A DNA stretch of 64,000 bases. Origin: Bacteroidota bacterium (GTDB lineage Bacteria > Bacteroidota > Bacteroidia > Bacteroidales > Dysgonomonadaceae). Below, piece by piece: positions 1-8,075 of the stretch. Each line of letters opens with the position of its first letter. The stretch's first letter is position 1. The position numbers and the translations under genes are program-made. The stretch lies in NCBI GenBank assembly GCA_023424395.1, contig JAFADY010000050.1, forward strand, positions 1 to 64,000. The letters are read 5' to 3'. Under the pieces are notes generated by a model that did not search any database, was not told the DNA's origin, and saw only the letters and a list, made by a program, of their open reading frames with translations.

Positions 1-108
1 GTAATCAACATTTTGGCAGCCTTGGCAGCATATTCATTCTTTCCGAAAAAGCCCTCGATTAATACGAATACAGACATTATAGATATAGAAAGATGGAGAG
101 CCGCTTAG
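1..108 (+). CDS. C-terminal tail of an unknown protein (partial)
   Basis: The frame is open from the first base and ends at TAG after 35 residues. The segment starts with a hydrophobic stretch (VINILAALAAYSFF) followed by a short polar tail ending in ERWRAA. This looks like the last membrane helix and cytoplasmic tail of a transporter, which would fit the neighbouring beta-galactosidase, but the family cannot be recognised from so little. The gene begins left of the window. Confidence 0.5.
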   Translation, partial: VINILAALAAYSFFPKKPSINTNTDIIDIERWRAA

Positions 109-132
109 GCCGAACTCACGTTAAAAAAATAA

Positions 133-140
133 TATCTTTG
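133..140 (+). promoter_or_regulatory. Possible -7 box upstream of the GH2 gene
   Basis: TATCTTTG matches the Bacteroidota -7 consensus TAnnTTTG and lies about 92 bases before the GH2 start codon. No good -33 TTTG is present 19 bases upstream, so this is a weak call. The rest of 109-231 shows nothing else recognisable. Confidence 0.35.
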
Positions 141-231
141 CTGCAGTTACAAACTTTGTAATAACGGTGTAGATAAAAAATCTGTGCGTGTTCCATAGTT
201 CCTTAGTTTCAGTCCATTTATTAAAATTCTT

Positions 232-3200
232 ATGCAAAAGAACATTTATATTCTATTGTTTATTCTTTTTTTTCATTTTTCGGCAATCGCGCAAATCAAC
301 GATTGGGAAAACCTTTCCGTTACGCAAATTAATGCTGAAAAAGCACGCGCCACGTATGTGCCATTTGAAACGTTATCGTGGAACGGCAACACATTGGAGC
401 AATCGCTTTTGGTGAAAATGTTAAACGGCACGTGGAAATTTAAGTATTACGAAAATCCTTCGTTAATTCCCTCGGATATTCATACGACAAACAATTCGTC
501 CGGTTGGGATGATATAGCCGTTCCTTCGAATTGGCAGCTGCAGGGCGACGGAAAATACGATCCACCGGTATTTACCAATATCAAATATCCGTTCGAGCCT
601 AATCCGCCTTTTGTTCCAAAAGATTACAACCCAACAGGCGTTTACAAAAGAACGTTTGATGTTCCGAATGAATGGAACGATAAACAAATTTTTATCCATT
701 TCGAAGGAGTACAATCGGCAATGTATCTTTGGATTAACGGCGAAATGGTTGGATATGACGAAGATGCTATGCTTCCTTCGGAATTCAATATCACCAAATA
801 TTTGAAGAAAGGCAATAACGATATAACCGTTCAGGTTTTTAACTGGTCAGATGGAAGTTATCTTGAAGATCAGGATTTTTGGCGATTGAGCGGAATATAT
901 CGCGATGTGTATCTGTTTGCGACACCAAACACACGTATGCGCGATTTTTCGGTTTATTCAACCTTGGATGAAGAATTACGGGATGCGGAATTGACTGTAA
1001 ATGTTGATGTGGAAAATTTAGGAAAACCAACCAACGAAGAATTCTTTGTTAGAATGACACTAAAAGATGCGCAAGGAAACAATGTTGTCTCTCGGCAAAG
1101 TGAAAGTTTCAGGAAGCAAAAAAACGGAAAAAACAGCGTTTCATTGAAAACCATCGTTCTCAACCCACTAAAATGGACTGCCGAAACGCCCAATCTATAC
1201 AAGGTCGGCATCGAATTGGTTTCCAAGAGCGGACAAACGGTTCAGGCATTCGTGATAAACACCGGTTTTCGGGAAATCGAAATAAAAAACGGCTTGTTTT
1301 TGGTAAACGGTAAACCCGTTAAAATAAAAGGCGTGAACCGGCACGAGTTTGAGATGTATAACGGACGTGCAATTACAGAAGAATCGATGATCAAAGATAT
1401 TCTTTTGATGAAACAGCACAACATAAATGCAGTCCGCACAAGCCATTATCCCAATCAGCCGCAATGGTACGATCTGTGCGATGAATATGGTCTGTACGTA
1501 ATGGATGAAGCCAATGTGGAAAGTCACGGATTATGGGAGAAAGGTTATTATGTGGGTGAACTTCCGGAATGGAAGCAATCCATCGTTGAACGGAACGTGA
1601 ATATGATTCGACGCGATAAAAATCATCCGTCTATTGTTTTTTGGTCTATGGGCAACGAATCGGGATGGGGGAAAAACTTCGATGCAGCTTACAAAGAAAT
1701 GAAAAAAATCGATCCCCAAAAACGTCCCGTTCATTACGAATCAAAAAGTCCTGCTTATGCCCCTGTCAGTTCAAGATACGATATCATCTCCGATATGTAT
1801 TCATCGATGGAAAAGTTGGAATTTTTATTCAATGAAGATACCACGCGCCCCGTTATTATTTGCGAATATGCCCACACGATGGGCAACGGGCTCGGCAATT
1901 TCAAAAAATATTGGGATTTGTACAATTCGTTCGACCGTTTTCAGGGCGGATTCACGTGGGATTGGGTAGATCAGGCGCTGAGATCGAAAGATGAGAACGG
2001 AAACGAATATTGGAACATCATTAATTACAGCGATGGTGCCAATACCAACGACGGATTAATTAATCCCGACAGAACTCCGCAGCCCGAAATGCACGAGATG
2101 AAAAAAATGTATCAGTACTTTACCGTAAAAGATGTCGATGTAAATACGGGAGTGGTGGCCATTTTCAACCACAATTATTTTACCGATGCGAGCGATGTTT
2201 ATCTTAAATGGGAAATAATTGAAAACGGAATATCCATCGCGAACGGAACCATCGATACGTTAAACATTGTCCCGCAGGAAAGTCAGTTGCTCAAAATCGA
2301 TTTCGATAGAAATTTGATAAAACACGGAAACGAATATTTTATGAATATAAGTTTTCACAATAAAGACAAAACATTGTGGGCAGAAAAAGATTTCGAGGTA
2401 GCCAATGAACAACTTAACTTTAATATCGATGGCTTCTATGCGGTAGATCAAACTGAAAATACATCTAAATTAACCGTAGCAGATAAAAAAGATGTAATGG
2501 AAATAAGCGGTGATAATTTTACGATGCAGTTCGACAGAAAAGTGGGTGGCCTACATAAATTCACATACAAAAATACCGAAACACTGTCCGAGCCTTTGTT
2601 ACCCTATCTGTGGCGTGTTCCTACGGACAACGACGAAGGCGGCGGCGAGGGAAGCTACGCTTCGCGTTGGAGAAGCGCCGGGTTGGACAAAAACACCATT
2701 GTACCCATCAGCATCACGTCCGTGAAAACCGGTGAGAGCAACGTCGTCGTTTCCGTGAAAAACGAAATAGCCACTACGTCTGAAAATATTGTATATGAAG
2801 CAACCTACACTATTTCCGGCAATGGAGAAATACGGGTGGAAAATACCTTCACCGTTCCCGAAAACCTTCCGCCTTTGGCGCGAGTGGGATTAAGAATGGC
2901 GCTTCCGAAAGAGTTTAACGACGTAAAATGGTACGGAAAAGGCCCGTTTGAATCGTATGAAGACCGGAAAGAATCGACACACGTGGGATTATATACGGCT
3001 AAAGTAGAAGATATGCACTTTCCACACGTTATGCCACAGGAAAACGGCAACAGAGCCGATGTTCGTTGGGTGAGCGTATTATCGGGGAACCGTTCCGTAA
3101 AATTTGCCGGATTACCGTTAATAAATTTCAACATCCAAAATTATTCCGACGAAGCATTGAATGAATCCAAAACAACACACGTGTTACAACGCAGTGCTAA

Positions 3201-3330
3201 AACCTATCTTCACATAGATCACAAGCAAATGGGCTTAGGCGGTGACGATAGCTGGTCGCCAAGAGTGCACACAGAGTATTTGCTGAATGCCCCGGCCTAT
3301 TGTTTTTCTTTTGATATTATGCCTGAATGA
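232..3330 (+). CDS. Secreted GH2 beta-galactosidase
   Basis: Predicted exo-beta-galactosidase (LacZ type, 1032 residues) that releases terminal beta-galactose. An N-terminal signal peptide (hydrophobic, ending near SAIAQ) sends it to the periplasm or outer surface. Domain order follows the family: sugar-binding jelly roll (about 60-230), Ig-like domains, TIM barrel (about 350-640), and a C-terminal beta-galactosidase small-chain domain (about 760-1030). The acid/base Glu is about residue 476 in WSMGNESG and the nucleophile about residue 545 in ICEYAHTMGN. It stands alone with its own terminator and is not next to a SusCD pair in this window. GH2 assignment is firm; beta-galactosidase specificity is likely from full LacZ-like length but not proven. 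Confidence 0.93.
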   Translation: MQKNIYILLFILFFHFSAIAQINDWENLSVTQINAEKARATYVPFETLSWNGNTLEQSLLVKMLNGTWKFKYYENPSLIPSDIHTTNNSSGWDDIAVPSNWQLQGDGKYDPPVFTNIKYPFEPNPPFVPKDYNPTGVYKRTFDVPNEWNDKQIFIHFEGVQSAMYLWINGEMVGYDEDAMLPSEFNITKYLKKGNNDITVQVFNWSDGSYLEDQDFWRLSGIYRDVYLFATPNTRMRDFSVYSTLDEELRDAELTVNVDVENLGKPTNEEFFVRMTLKDAQGNNVVSRQSESFRKQKNGKNSVSLKTIVLNPLKWTAETPNLYKVGIELVSKSGQTVQAFVINTGFREIEIKNGLFLVNGKPVKIKGVNRHEFEMYNGRAITEESMIKDILLMKQHNINAVRTSHYPNQPQWYDLCDEYGLYVMDEANVESHGLWEKGYYVGELPEWKQSIVERNVNMIRRDKNHPSIVFWSMGNESGWGKNFDAAYKEMKKIDPQKRPVHYESKSPAYAPVSSRYDIISDMYSSMEKLEFLFNEDTTRPVIICEYAHTMGNGLGNFKKYWDLYNSFDRFQGGFTWDWVDQALRSKDENGNEYWNIINYSDGANTNDGLINPDRTPQPEMHEMKKMYQYFTVKDVDVNTGVVAIFNHNYFTDASDVYLKWEIIENGISIANGTIDTLNIVPQESQLLKIDFDRNLIKHGNEYFMNISFHNKDKTLWAEKDFEVANEQLNFNIDGFYAVDQTENTSKLTVADKKDVMEISGDNFTMQFDRKVGGLHKFTYKNTETLSEPLLPYLWRVPTDNDEGGGEGSYASRWRSAGLDKNTIVPISITSVKTGESNVVVSVKNEIATTSENIVYEATYTISGNGEIRVENTFTVPENLPPLARVGLRMALPKEFNDVKWYGKGPFESYEDRKESTHVGLYTAKVEDMHFPHVMPQENGNRADVRWVSVLSGNRSVKFAGLPLINFNIQNYSDEALNESKTTHVLQRSAKTYLHIDHKQMGLGGDDSWSPRVHTEYLLNAPAYCFSFDIMPE

Positions 3331-3350
3331 ATAACGATGAAATTAATACA

Positions 3351-3384
3351 AAAAAGGATTGAATTAAAGTTCAATCCTTTTTTT
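3351..3384 (+). terminator. Rho-independent terminator after the GH2 gene
   Basis: A perfect 13-bp stem (arms 3351-3363 and 3370-3382) with a 6-base loop is followed by a T run. It starts about 20 bases after the GH2 stop codon. Confidence 0.85.
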
Positions 3385-3406
3385 ATGTGCTGCGTGGTTC
3401 CACTTG

Positions 3407-3424
3407 TCCCGACAGGAATCGGGA
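3407..3424. repeat. 18-bp palindromic unit 1 (imperfect)
   Basis: TCCCGA and TCGGGA arms surround six bases (CAGGAA). The unit sits in the T-loop position of the decayed tRNA copy and shares both arms with the unit at 3442-3459. Confidence 0.7.
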
Positions 3425-3441
3425 GAACCAAGGACTCCCTG

Positions 3442-3459
3442 TCCCGATAGCTATCGGGA
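3442..3459. repeat. 18-bp palindromic unit 2 (perfect)
   Basis: TCCCGATAGCTATCGGGA is a perfect palindrome. It sits in the anticodon-loop position of the decayed tRNA copy. Its arms are the same as those of the unit at 3407-3424 while the centre differs, so the two are members of one family. Confidence 0.75.
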
Positions 3460-3471
3460 GAGTCAGGTGCT

Positions 3472-3761
3472 TTATTGAGTTTGAAGATACAATTTGTTGA
3501 CTAATTCGGAATATTTCGATAAGTTTTGGATGTAAACTGTAGATTTCATAGACTTTATTTTTCGTTCTATTCGGACAGCTTGTGAAAAATTTTTGGTGGG
3601 GAGAAATAAAAATAATGTCCAATCGTCGCTTTTGGCTGTAAATTTCTTCGCTCCGTAAAATTGGTTGTTGTGTTTGGCTATTCGCAAAAAACATCTTCTT
3701 GCGTAGCACCGATATAGTATTTTTGAAGTTTGGAACTAAAAAGAATATAACATCCTGTCAT
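3472..3761 (-). pseudogene. GIY-YIG nuclease gene with a one-base frameshift
   Basis: Starting at the ATG whose first base is 3761, the minus strand reads MTGCYILFSSKLQKYYIGAT, which has the layout of the GIY-YIG core (an N-terminal Y-I-L and then YYIG). The frame stops after about 26 residues. Shifting one base at a run of six T (plus-strand A at 3686-3691) restores RIAKHNNQFYGAKKFTAKS and then RIERKIKSMKS, the usual layout of the short Bacteroidota GIY-YIG proteins (about 90-100 residues). One extra T would give an intact 96-residue protein. It therefore carries either a real inactivating deletion or a homopolymer sequencing error. The stop codon overlaps the decayed tRNA copy. GIY-YIG nucleases include homing enzymes, but this one's target is unknown. 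Confidence 0.7.
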
Positions 3762-3783
3762 TTCTCTTTATCTAAGAACCATC

Positions 3784-3796
3784 GTGGTCCCACTTG
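3784..3796. repeat. Left attachment core (att repeat)
   Basis: Thirteen bases (GTGGTCCCACTTG) are identical to 10425-10437 in the tRNA 3' end. The next bases AACCA also match the tRNA if six T-loop bases are skipped, which can be explained by a deletion between two CTTG copies. A variant with one mismatch occurs again at 3394-3406 in the decayed tRNA copy. Confidence 0.75.
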
Positions 3797-3921
3797 AACC
3801 ACAACCATAGAACAAGGGGGAAAAATAAAACATTTAAAAACAATATAACTGGCACAAATATAACGTATTAAATAAAATAATGAATTAATCTAATATAAAT
3901 TTGTTCGCTTATGTTTTGTTT

Positions 3922-3945
3922 ATTTGTACAAATTTTGTACATTTA
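3922..3945. repeat. Left subterminal inverted repeat of the element
   Basis: This 24-base block contains TTTGTACAAA and a second TTGTACA. Its reverse complement occurs at 10346-10369 with 21 of 24 bases identical. It lies 125 bases inside the left core and directly before the integrase gene. It could be an arm-type integrase binding site or an autoregulatory operator. Confidence 0.6.
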
Positions 3946-3966
3946 CAGTACTAAAGAACTAAAGAC

Positions 3967-5262
3967 ATGGCAAACGTAAATTTTGAATATCGCTCAAAAA
4001 AAACACCTGCAAATTTAAATTTGAGATTCACTCACAAAGTTAAAGATGAGTTTATTTCAATAAGGACTCAAATTGATGATCCAAAGAGTAAATGCAATAT
4101 TGAAAAATCATTCTGGCAGGATTGTAAAGCAGGCAGGAATTTCAGAGATGCTGATAAGGCAAACAGAAAAACCGAACTGGAAACCGAGTTAAAGAGCCTC
4201 GAGAAACACGTTTTAAGCGTTTATGAGGAAGCCAAAGAGATTAACAGGGATTGGCTCAAAGGTGCAATTAAAAGCTATTACAACCCACCTAAAGAGGAAA
4301 TAATACCAACAACGCTACTGGCATACTTTGAGTATTACTTAAATGTAAGAAGCCGTAAGCTAAAACAGAATATTGCTAATTGGAAAAAGCACGTATCAAT
4401 AAAAAACATGGTTATTAATTTCATTGAGTATCTGAACAAAGAACGGAGCGACCAAATTAAAGACATTGAGATTAAGCAGGTAGATGATGAGTTTGCCCAT
4501 TTATGGACCGAGTACGGCATTAACCAGAATTATGAAGCCTCAACTATTAAGAAAGGGTTTAACATCATTAAAACCGTTCTAAAGCACGCAAAACATCATA
4601 ATGGCATTGAGCTAAACCGTGCATTTGATGTTCTCAAAATAGATTTAGAGAGTGAGGAACTGCCAAAGATATGGCTAATCTTTGAGGAGCTCAAAAAGAT
4701 AGAAGCCGTAACAGGATTAAATGAAAACCAAGAGACAGCCAGAGACTGGCTTATTATTTCATGTTACACAGGGCAAAGAGTAAGCGACTTCATGCGGTTT
4801 AATGATAGTATGGTTAAAAAAAGAGGCAAAGTAGAGTTTATAGAGTTTAAGCAAGTTAAGACTGGTAAACAAATGGCAGTGCCAATTTTGCCAGAGGTTA
4901 AAGCAATACTGGATAAGAGAGGCGGTAAATTTCCAAAACAATTGACAGCCCAAAAGTATAACAATTTTGTAAAAGAGGTTTGTTTAAGAGCAGGCATCAC
5001 TAATAAGATGAAAGGAAAGATTACAAAGGTTTTACCAGATGGGAAAATTAGAGGGGTTATAGGTACCTATAAAAAACATGAGCTGATAACATCACACGTA
5101 GGCAGACGATCATTTGCTACTAACTACTATGGCAAAGTACCAACTGCATACATTAAGACCATTACAGGGCACGCAACCGAAGCCATGTTATTAAAATACA
5201 TTGGCAAGGCAGATCCTGGAGCAGAACAAGACATTTACAAAGCATTTACAGCATTAAACTAA
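3967..5262 (+). CDS. Tyrosine recombinase (integrase)
   Basis: Site-specific recombinase (431 residues) expected to integrate and excise the element at the tRNA 3' end. An N-terminal arm-binding-type region (about 1-110) and a SAM-like core-binding domain (about 110-215) precede the catalytic domain. Visible catalytic elements are Arg in TGQRVSD, Lys in VKTGKQMA, the H-x-x-R box HVGRRSFATN, His in TGHATEAM and Tyr in LLKYIG. All five elements are present, so it should be active. The Bacteroidota phage/transposon integrase type with an SAM-like domain fits. The start codon follows the inverted repeat at 3922-3945, so binding there could also control expression. Confidence 0.93.
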   Translation: MANVNFEYRSKKTPANLNLRFTHKVKDEFISIRTQIDDPKSKCNIEKSFWQDCKAGRNFRDADKANRKTELETELKSLEKHVLSVYEEAKEINRDWLKGAIKSYYNPPKEEIIPTTLLAYFEYYLNVRSRKLKQNIANWKKHVSIKNMVINFIEYLNKERSDQIKDIEIKQVDDEFAHLWTEYGINQNYEASTIKKGFNIIKTVLKHAKHHNGIELNRAFDVLKIDLESEELPKIWLIFEELKKIEAVTGLNENQETARDWLIISCYTGQRVSDFMRFNDSMVKKRGKVEFIEFKQVKTGKQMAVPILPEVKAILDKRGGKFPKQLTAQKYNNFVKEVCLRAGITNKMKGKITKVLPDGKIRGVIGTYKKHELITSHVGRRSFATNYYGKVPTAYIKTITGHATEAMLLKYIGKADPGAEQDIYKAFTALN

Positions 5263-5273
5263 ATATTACAGCT

Positions 5274-6038
5274 ATGAGAACCAAAGAAAAAACATATTTT
5301 CAGATACTCGCAGAACTGGCACCAAAGGAGTTTTGGAATATTGATAAAAAGGAGCCTTATTATTCTGATTTTGCAGATATTGAAAGAGTAAGAGAATTAG
5401 AAGCTAATCTATATGATGAGATAAAGTATTTCAGAACTGATTTACTGAATAAACAGCCTCAAGATAGGATAATAATAATTGAATATACTATTCGTGAATT
5501 ACTAATTCCTTATAAAACCGTTAGGCTTGCAATGAAACAACTACCAGACCCAGAGAGAGACACAGGGAGAGCGTCAATGCTTTTATTAAGTAGGGCTATA
5601 ACTGGAATAATATCAATGACAGAATATGATTTAAAACTAAAGTTTACAGATGATTTTGTTGAGTATTGGGAACGCAGGCAAATAAACAGGCTACTGGGAG
5701 AATTAAAGGAGTTGAAAGAGGATAAAAAACAAATGGATTTAAGCCAATTAGATAATATTTTTAATCCTAAGAGGATGGATGATAAAAAACTCAATGAGCT
5801 CAAAGATGATTTAAAGGCGTGTGTACCTACTTATGATAAAATGCAAATAGCAGCACTTGCAAGCATTATTTATGAGAATGATATATTACATAAAAATACA
5901 AAACCTAAATTCTTTAATGACTGGCTAAAGCAGTTTTGTAATATACTGGGAGTTGAGAAAAGTAATTACAAACCCTCAAGCATAAAAATACAGGAAAAAG
6001 AGAAAATGAAAAATACTTACTACTATCTTTTTGAGTAG
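5274..6038 (+). CDS. Hypothetical protein of the mobile element
   Basis: I do not recognise a family in this 254-residue protein. It is charged and mostly helical in appearance, with no signal peptide or membrane segment. A Lys/Glu-rich stretch (about 140-165) could form a coiled coil. The C-terminus has FFNDWLKQFCNILGVE followed by NYKPSSIK, a pattern reminiscent of proteins found next to integrases in Bacteroidota elements (recalled, not checked). It starts 11 bases after the integrase stop, so the two are probably co-transcribed. A role in recombination or its control is a guess from position only. Confidence 0.7.
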   Translation: MRTKEKTYFQILAELAPKEFWNIDKKEPYYSDFADIERVRELEANLYDEIKYFRTDLLNKQPQDRIIIIEYTIRELLIPYKTVRLAMKQLPDPERDTGRASMLLLSRAITGIISMTEYDLKLKFTDDFVEYWERRQINRLLGELKELKEDKKQMDLSQLDNIFNPKRMDDKKLNELKDDLKACVPTYDKMQIAALASIIYENDILHKNTKPKFFNDWLKQFCNILGVEKSNYKPSSIKIQEKEKMKNTYYYLFE

Positions 6039-6039
6039 C

Positions 6040-6080
6040 ATTTACCTGATACTTACTTCTGATTTACCTGCATTTACCTG
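6040..6080. repeat. Short ATTTACCTG direct repeats
   Basis: ATTTACCTG occurs at 6040-6048, 6062-6070 and 6072-6080, the last two exactly 10 bases apart. A fourth copy is part of the inverted repeat at 6128-6144. All lie between the unknown gene and the HTH gene. Likely protein-binding sites, perhaps for the HTH protein at 6227. Confidence 0.5.
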
Positions 6081-6090
6081 CAAAAATACT

Positions 6091-6118
6091 AAGCCGTTGT
6101 TATTCAATGGCTTTTTTT
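6091..6118 (+). terminator. Rho-independent terminator inside the element
   Basis: A 9-bp stem (6091-6099 with 6105-6113, one G-T pair) and a five-base loop are followed by five further T. It separates the integrase/unknown pair from the regulatory and replication genes, so the element has at least two transcription units. Confidence 0.75.
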
Positions 6119-6127
6119 ATACCCTAT

Positions 6128-6144
6128 TTACCTGAAATAGGTAA
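6128..6144. promoter_or_regulatory. Operator-like inverted repeat before the HTH gene
   Basis: TTACCT and AGGTAA arms are separated by five bases. The left arm is the fourth copy of the ATTTACCTG repeat seen at 6040-6080. It is about 83 bases before the HTH gene, so autoregulation of that gene or excisionase binding is plausible. Confidence 0.45.
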
Positions 6145-6226
6145 TTCAACAGGCTGATATTTAAGGCGTTATCTTTGTTTTAATACAAATTCGTTCGGTA
6201 TATCTGAACATAAAATATTAAAGCAA

Positions 6227-6553
6227 ATGGACAACATTATCAAAGAAGTACAGGCACCAGAAACACCAACTTTTGAAACACTTCCAAAGTATGTAGGTGA
6301 AATTCTGAACCGAGTTAACAAAATTGAAAGCAAACTAAACATTGAAGTGCAGGAGCCTCAACAAGAGGAGTTATTTTCTGAATTTATACCAAAAAGCGAG
6401 GTTAGGGGTAAGTTTGCCAGTAGCTCGACTTTGTGGAATTGGGAGAAAATGGGCAAGTTAAACAGTTACGGAATTGGAGGCAAGAGGTTTTATAAACGTT
6501 CCGAACTTGAAAGTTTGATGCAACCTATTAAAAATAAAGGAGGTGCACAATGA
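6227..6553 (+). CDS. Excisionase/AlpA-like helix-turn-helix protein
   Basis: A small DNA-binding protein of 108 residues. The first half is an acidic, coiled-coil-like linker. The C-terminal part (about 60-102) reads FIPKSEVRGKFASSSTLWNW, then a GGKRFYKRSELESLM tail: the HTH-17/MerR-like fold of Xis and AlpA proteins, in which a helix pair is followed by a wing. Such proteins steer excision or switch element genes. It overlaps the next gene by four bases (ATGA), which signals translational coupling, and its upstream region holds the TTACCTG repeats. Confidence 0.75.
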   Translation: MDNIIKEVQAPETPTFETLPKYVGEILNRVNKIESKLNIEVQEPQQEELFSEFIPKSEVRGKFASSSTLWNWEKMGKLNSYGIGGKRFYKRSELESLMQPIKNKGGAQ

Positions 6554-6924
6554 AAAACACTTCAAATATGCACCTACCCGATAACCAAAGATATGGTAAA
6601 GATAACCATAAATTTGATATTTCCCAAAGCAGACCATATATAAACCAGAGGTTTAGAGACGAACTCAACAGTGATGCTAAAAAGATTTTAACAACGCTTG
6701 AGGAGTATGGAGCTATGAGCAAAGGAATGCTAAAGTATTTCGTAACAAGAGACAACCAGCGTTTAAAGGCGTCACTGGATTTATTGATAATTGAGGGCTA
6801 TGTAGTAAGCGTAGGCAAACAGAAAAACTACAATGGTTTAAGTGAAAGGAGCGCAGAATACTTTGATTTGGCAAACAGGAAAGTTAACCCCTCAAAGTCT
6901 ATGTACTATGGACACGTCAAATAA
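6550..6924 (+). CDS. Winged-helix-like hypothetical protein
   Basis: A 124-residue basic protein. Residues about 38-85 (ILTTLEEYGAMSKGMLKYFV, then KASLDLLIIEGYVVSVGKQ) look like a winged helix, with a short recognition helix and a wing that carries GKQKNYNGLS. The family name is not known to me. It starts within the stop of the HTH gene and its end overlaps the ATPase gene by 17 bases, so the three are one translational unit. It could be a replication initiator or regulator; binding to the phased repeats at 10021-10140 is only a hypothesis. Confidence 0.65.
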   Translation: MKNTSNMHLPDNQRYGKDNHKFDISQSRPYINQRFRDELNSDAKKILTTLEEYGAMSKGMLKYFVTRDNQRLKASLDLLIIEGYVVSVGKQKNYNGLSERSAEYFDLANRKVNPSKSMYYGHVK

Positions 6925-8059
6925 CAACTTTGTAGAGCTTTTGGGGGCTGATATAGCCAAGAATGAACAGTTACTCAAAGAACAGCCAATAATTGCGCCA
7001 GAGCCGTTAAGGGCGACCACAGGGGGCTACACTTTTGAAGAGATACAACAGATTGTTGAAGCCTCAACTTTAAATTTACAGCAGGATTCACAAAAGCCAC
7101 CCTACTGTTTGTTCTTTGATGATTCACCAGTATTTGGGTTGGGAGACATTTCCACAACAACAGGAAAAGCAAAGAGCAGAAAAACATTTGCAACAGGCTT
7201 GTTGCTTGCATCTGTTGTAGGAAATGCGATAATACAAGACAGGATAAGAGGGAACCTGCCAGAGGATAAGCGGAACGTTCTATTTATTGACACAGAGCAA
7301 GCGGAATACTATGCTAAAAACAGCAGTAGAAGAGTATTAGGATTGTTGAATTTAGACTATAAAACAGATAGCCTGCCAAACTTCAAAGCTATTTCATTGA
7401 GGCGGTTTAATCCACATGAAAGATTACAGATTATTGAATGGCTCATTTATAATACACCCGATTTGGGGTTTGTAATAATCGATGGGATTCGAGACTTAAT
7501 AACCTCAATAAATGATGAAGAGCAAGCCACCATGATAACCAGTAAGCTACTGAAATGGAGCACTGAAAGAATGATACATATTAGTTGCGTTCTTCACATG
7601 AATAAGGGTGATAATAATGCACGTGGACACGTAGGCACTGAATTAATGAATAAGAGTTTAACTGTTTTGGGAGTTAGCAAAGTTGAGAAAAATGAAGAGT
7701 ACTCAATAATTGAGCCAATAGCCACCAGAGATAGGGAGTTTAAACCTATTGTTTTTGGCATTGATGAGGAGGGTTTGCCTTACATTCTTTCTGATAATGA
7801 TGCTACTGCATTAAAAACAGAAACTGGCAAGCCAAAAGCAAAGCAAATTACTGACTGGACAGATGAACAACATTCTGGAATTCTTGAGCGAATGTTTAAG
7901 AATGAGCCTCAAATGAAATCTGGAGACTTTATAAATGCTATTAAACTGGCTTATGGAGTTGGCACCAATAAGGCTCAAATATTTGTAGCATATTTCAAAA
8001 AAGAAAGTTTAATCAAATGGCAGGACAAAGGAACCAGTACAATTTACTCAATAGTTTAA
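6908..8059 (+). CDS. RecA-fold ATPase, RepA/DnaB-like helicase type
   Basis: An ATPase of 383 residues from the start at 6908, chosen because an earlier in-frame start at 6842 would run far into the preceding gene. It has a Walker A-like loop GKAKSRKT, a following FIDTEQ strand, and Walker B FVIIDGIRD. The later SCVLHMNKG and GHVGTELMNKS segments fit the hexameric RecA-type helicase group that includes plasmid RepA. The C-terminal 80 residues look like a separate helical or winged domain. With the primase-like gene next door it probably forms a replication module. Helicase activity is inferred from family resemblance and not proven. Confidence 0.8.
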   Translation: MDTSNNNFVELLGADIAKNEQLLKEQPIIAPEPLRATTGGYTFEEIQQIVEASTLNLQQDSQKPPYCLFFDDSPVFGLGDISTTTGKAKSRKTFATGLLLASVVGNAIIQDRIRGNLPEDKRNVLFIDTEQAEYYAKNSSRRVLGLLNLDYKTDSLPNFKAISLRRFNPHERLQIIEWLIYNTPDLGFVIIDGIRDLITSINDEEQATMITSKLLKWSTERMIHISCVLHMNKGDNNARGHVGTELMNKSLTVLGVSKVEKNEEYSIIEPIATRDREFKPIVFGIDEEGLPYILSDNDATALKTETGKPKAKQITDWTDEQHSGILERMFKNEPQMKSGDFINAIKLAYGVGTNKAQIFVAYFKKESLIKWQDKGTSTIYSIV

Positions 8060-8075
8060 ATGTAATATTTAGCAT

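Larger units (their letters stand above)
3394..3480 (-). pseudogene. Decayed tRNA(CAT) copy with palindromes in two loops
   Basis: On the minus strand this is a broken copy of the intact tRNA at 10426-10499. Blocks match from the D arm through the anticodon stem, variable loop, T stem and 3' acceptor strand; the 5' acceptor strand is absent. In the T arm five bases are replaced by an 18-bp palindromic unit (3407-3424), and in the anticodon arm five bases are replaced by a related unit (3442-3459). In both arms the replaced bases are the last base of one stem strand plus four bases of the seven-base loop. It cannot be a working tRNA because the anticodon is lost. It lies immediately after the GIY-YIG reading frame on the same strand. 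Confidence 0.75.

Noticed and set aside
3394..3406. Using 3394-3406 as the left attachment site of the integrated element
   Set aside because: It has a mismatch to the tRNA end, while 3784-3796 matches perfectly and lies nearer the integrase. The 3394 copy belongs to the older decayed tRNA.
3383..3709. Minus-strand open frame of 108 codons after the GH2 gene
   Set aside because: It is in another frame from the GIY-YIG protein and runs through the decayed tRNA and both palindromes; the GIY-YIG frame explains the coding signal.
6842..6907. Upstream extension of the ATPase gene
   Set aside because: It would overlap the winged-helix-like gene by more than 80 bases and adds residues unlike the family; the ATG at 6908 is preferred.
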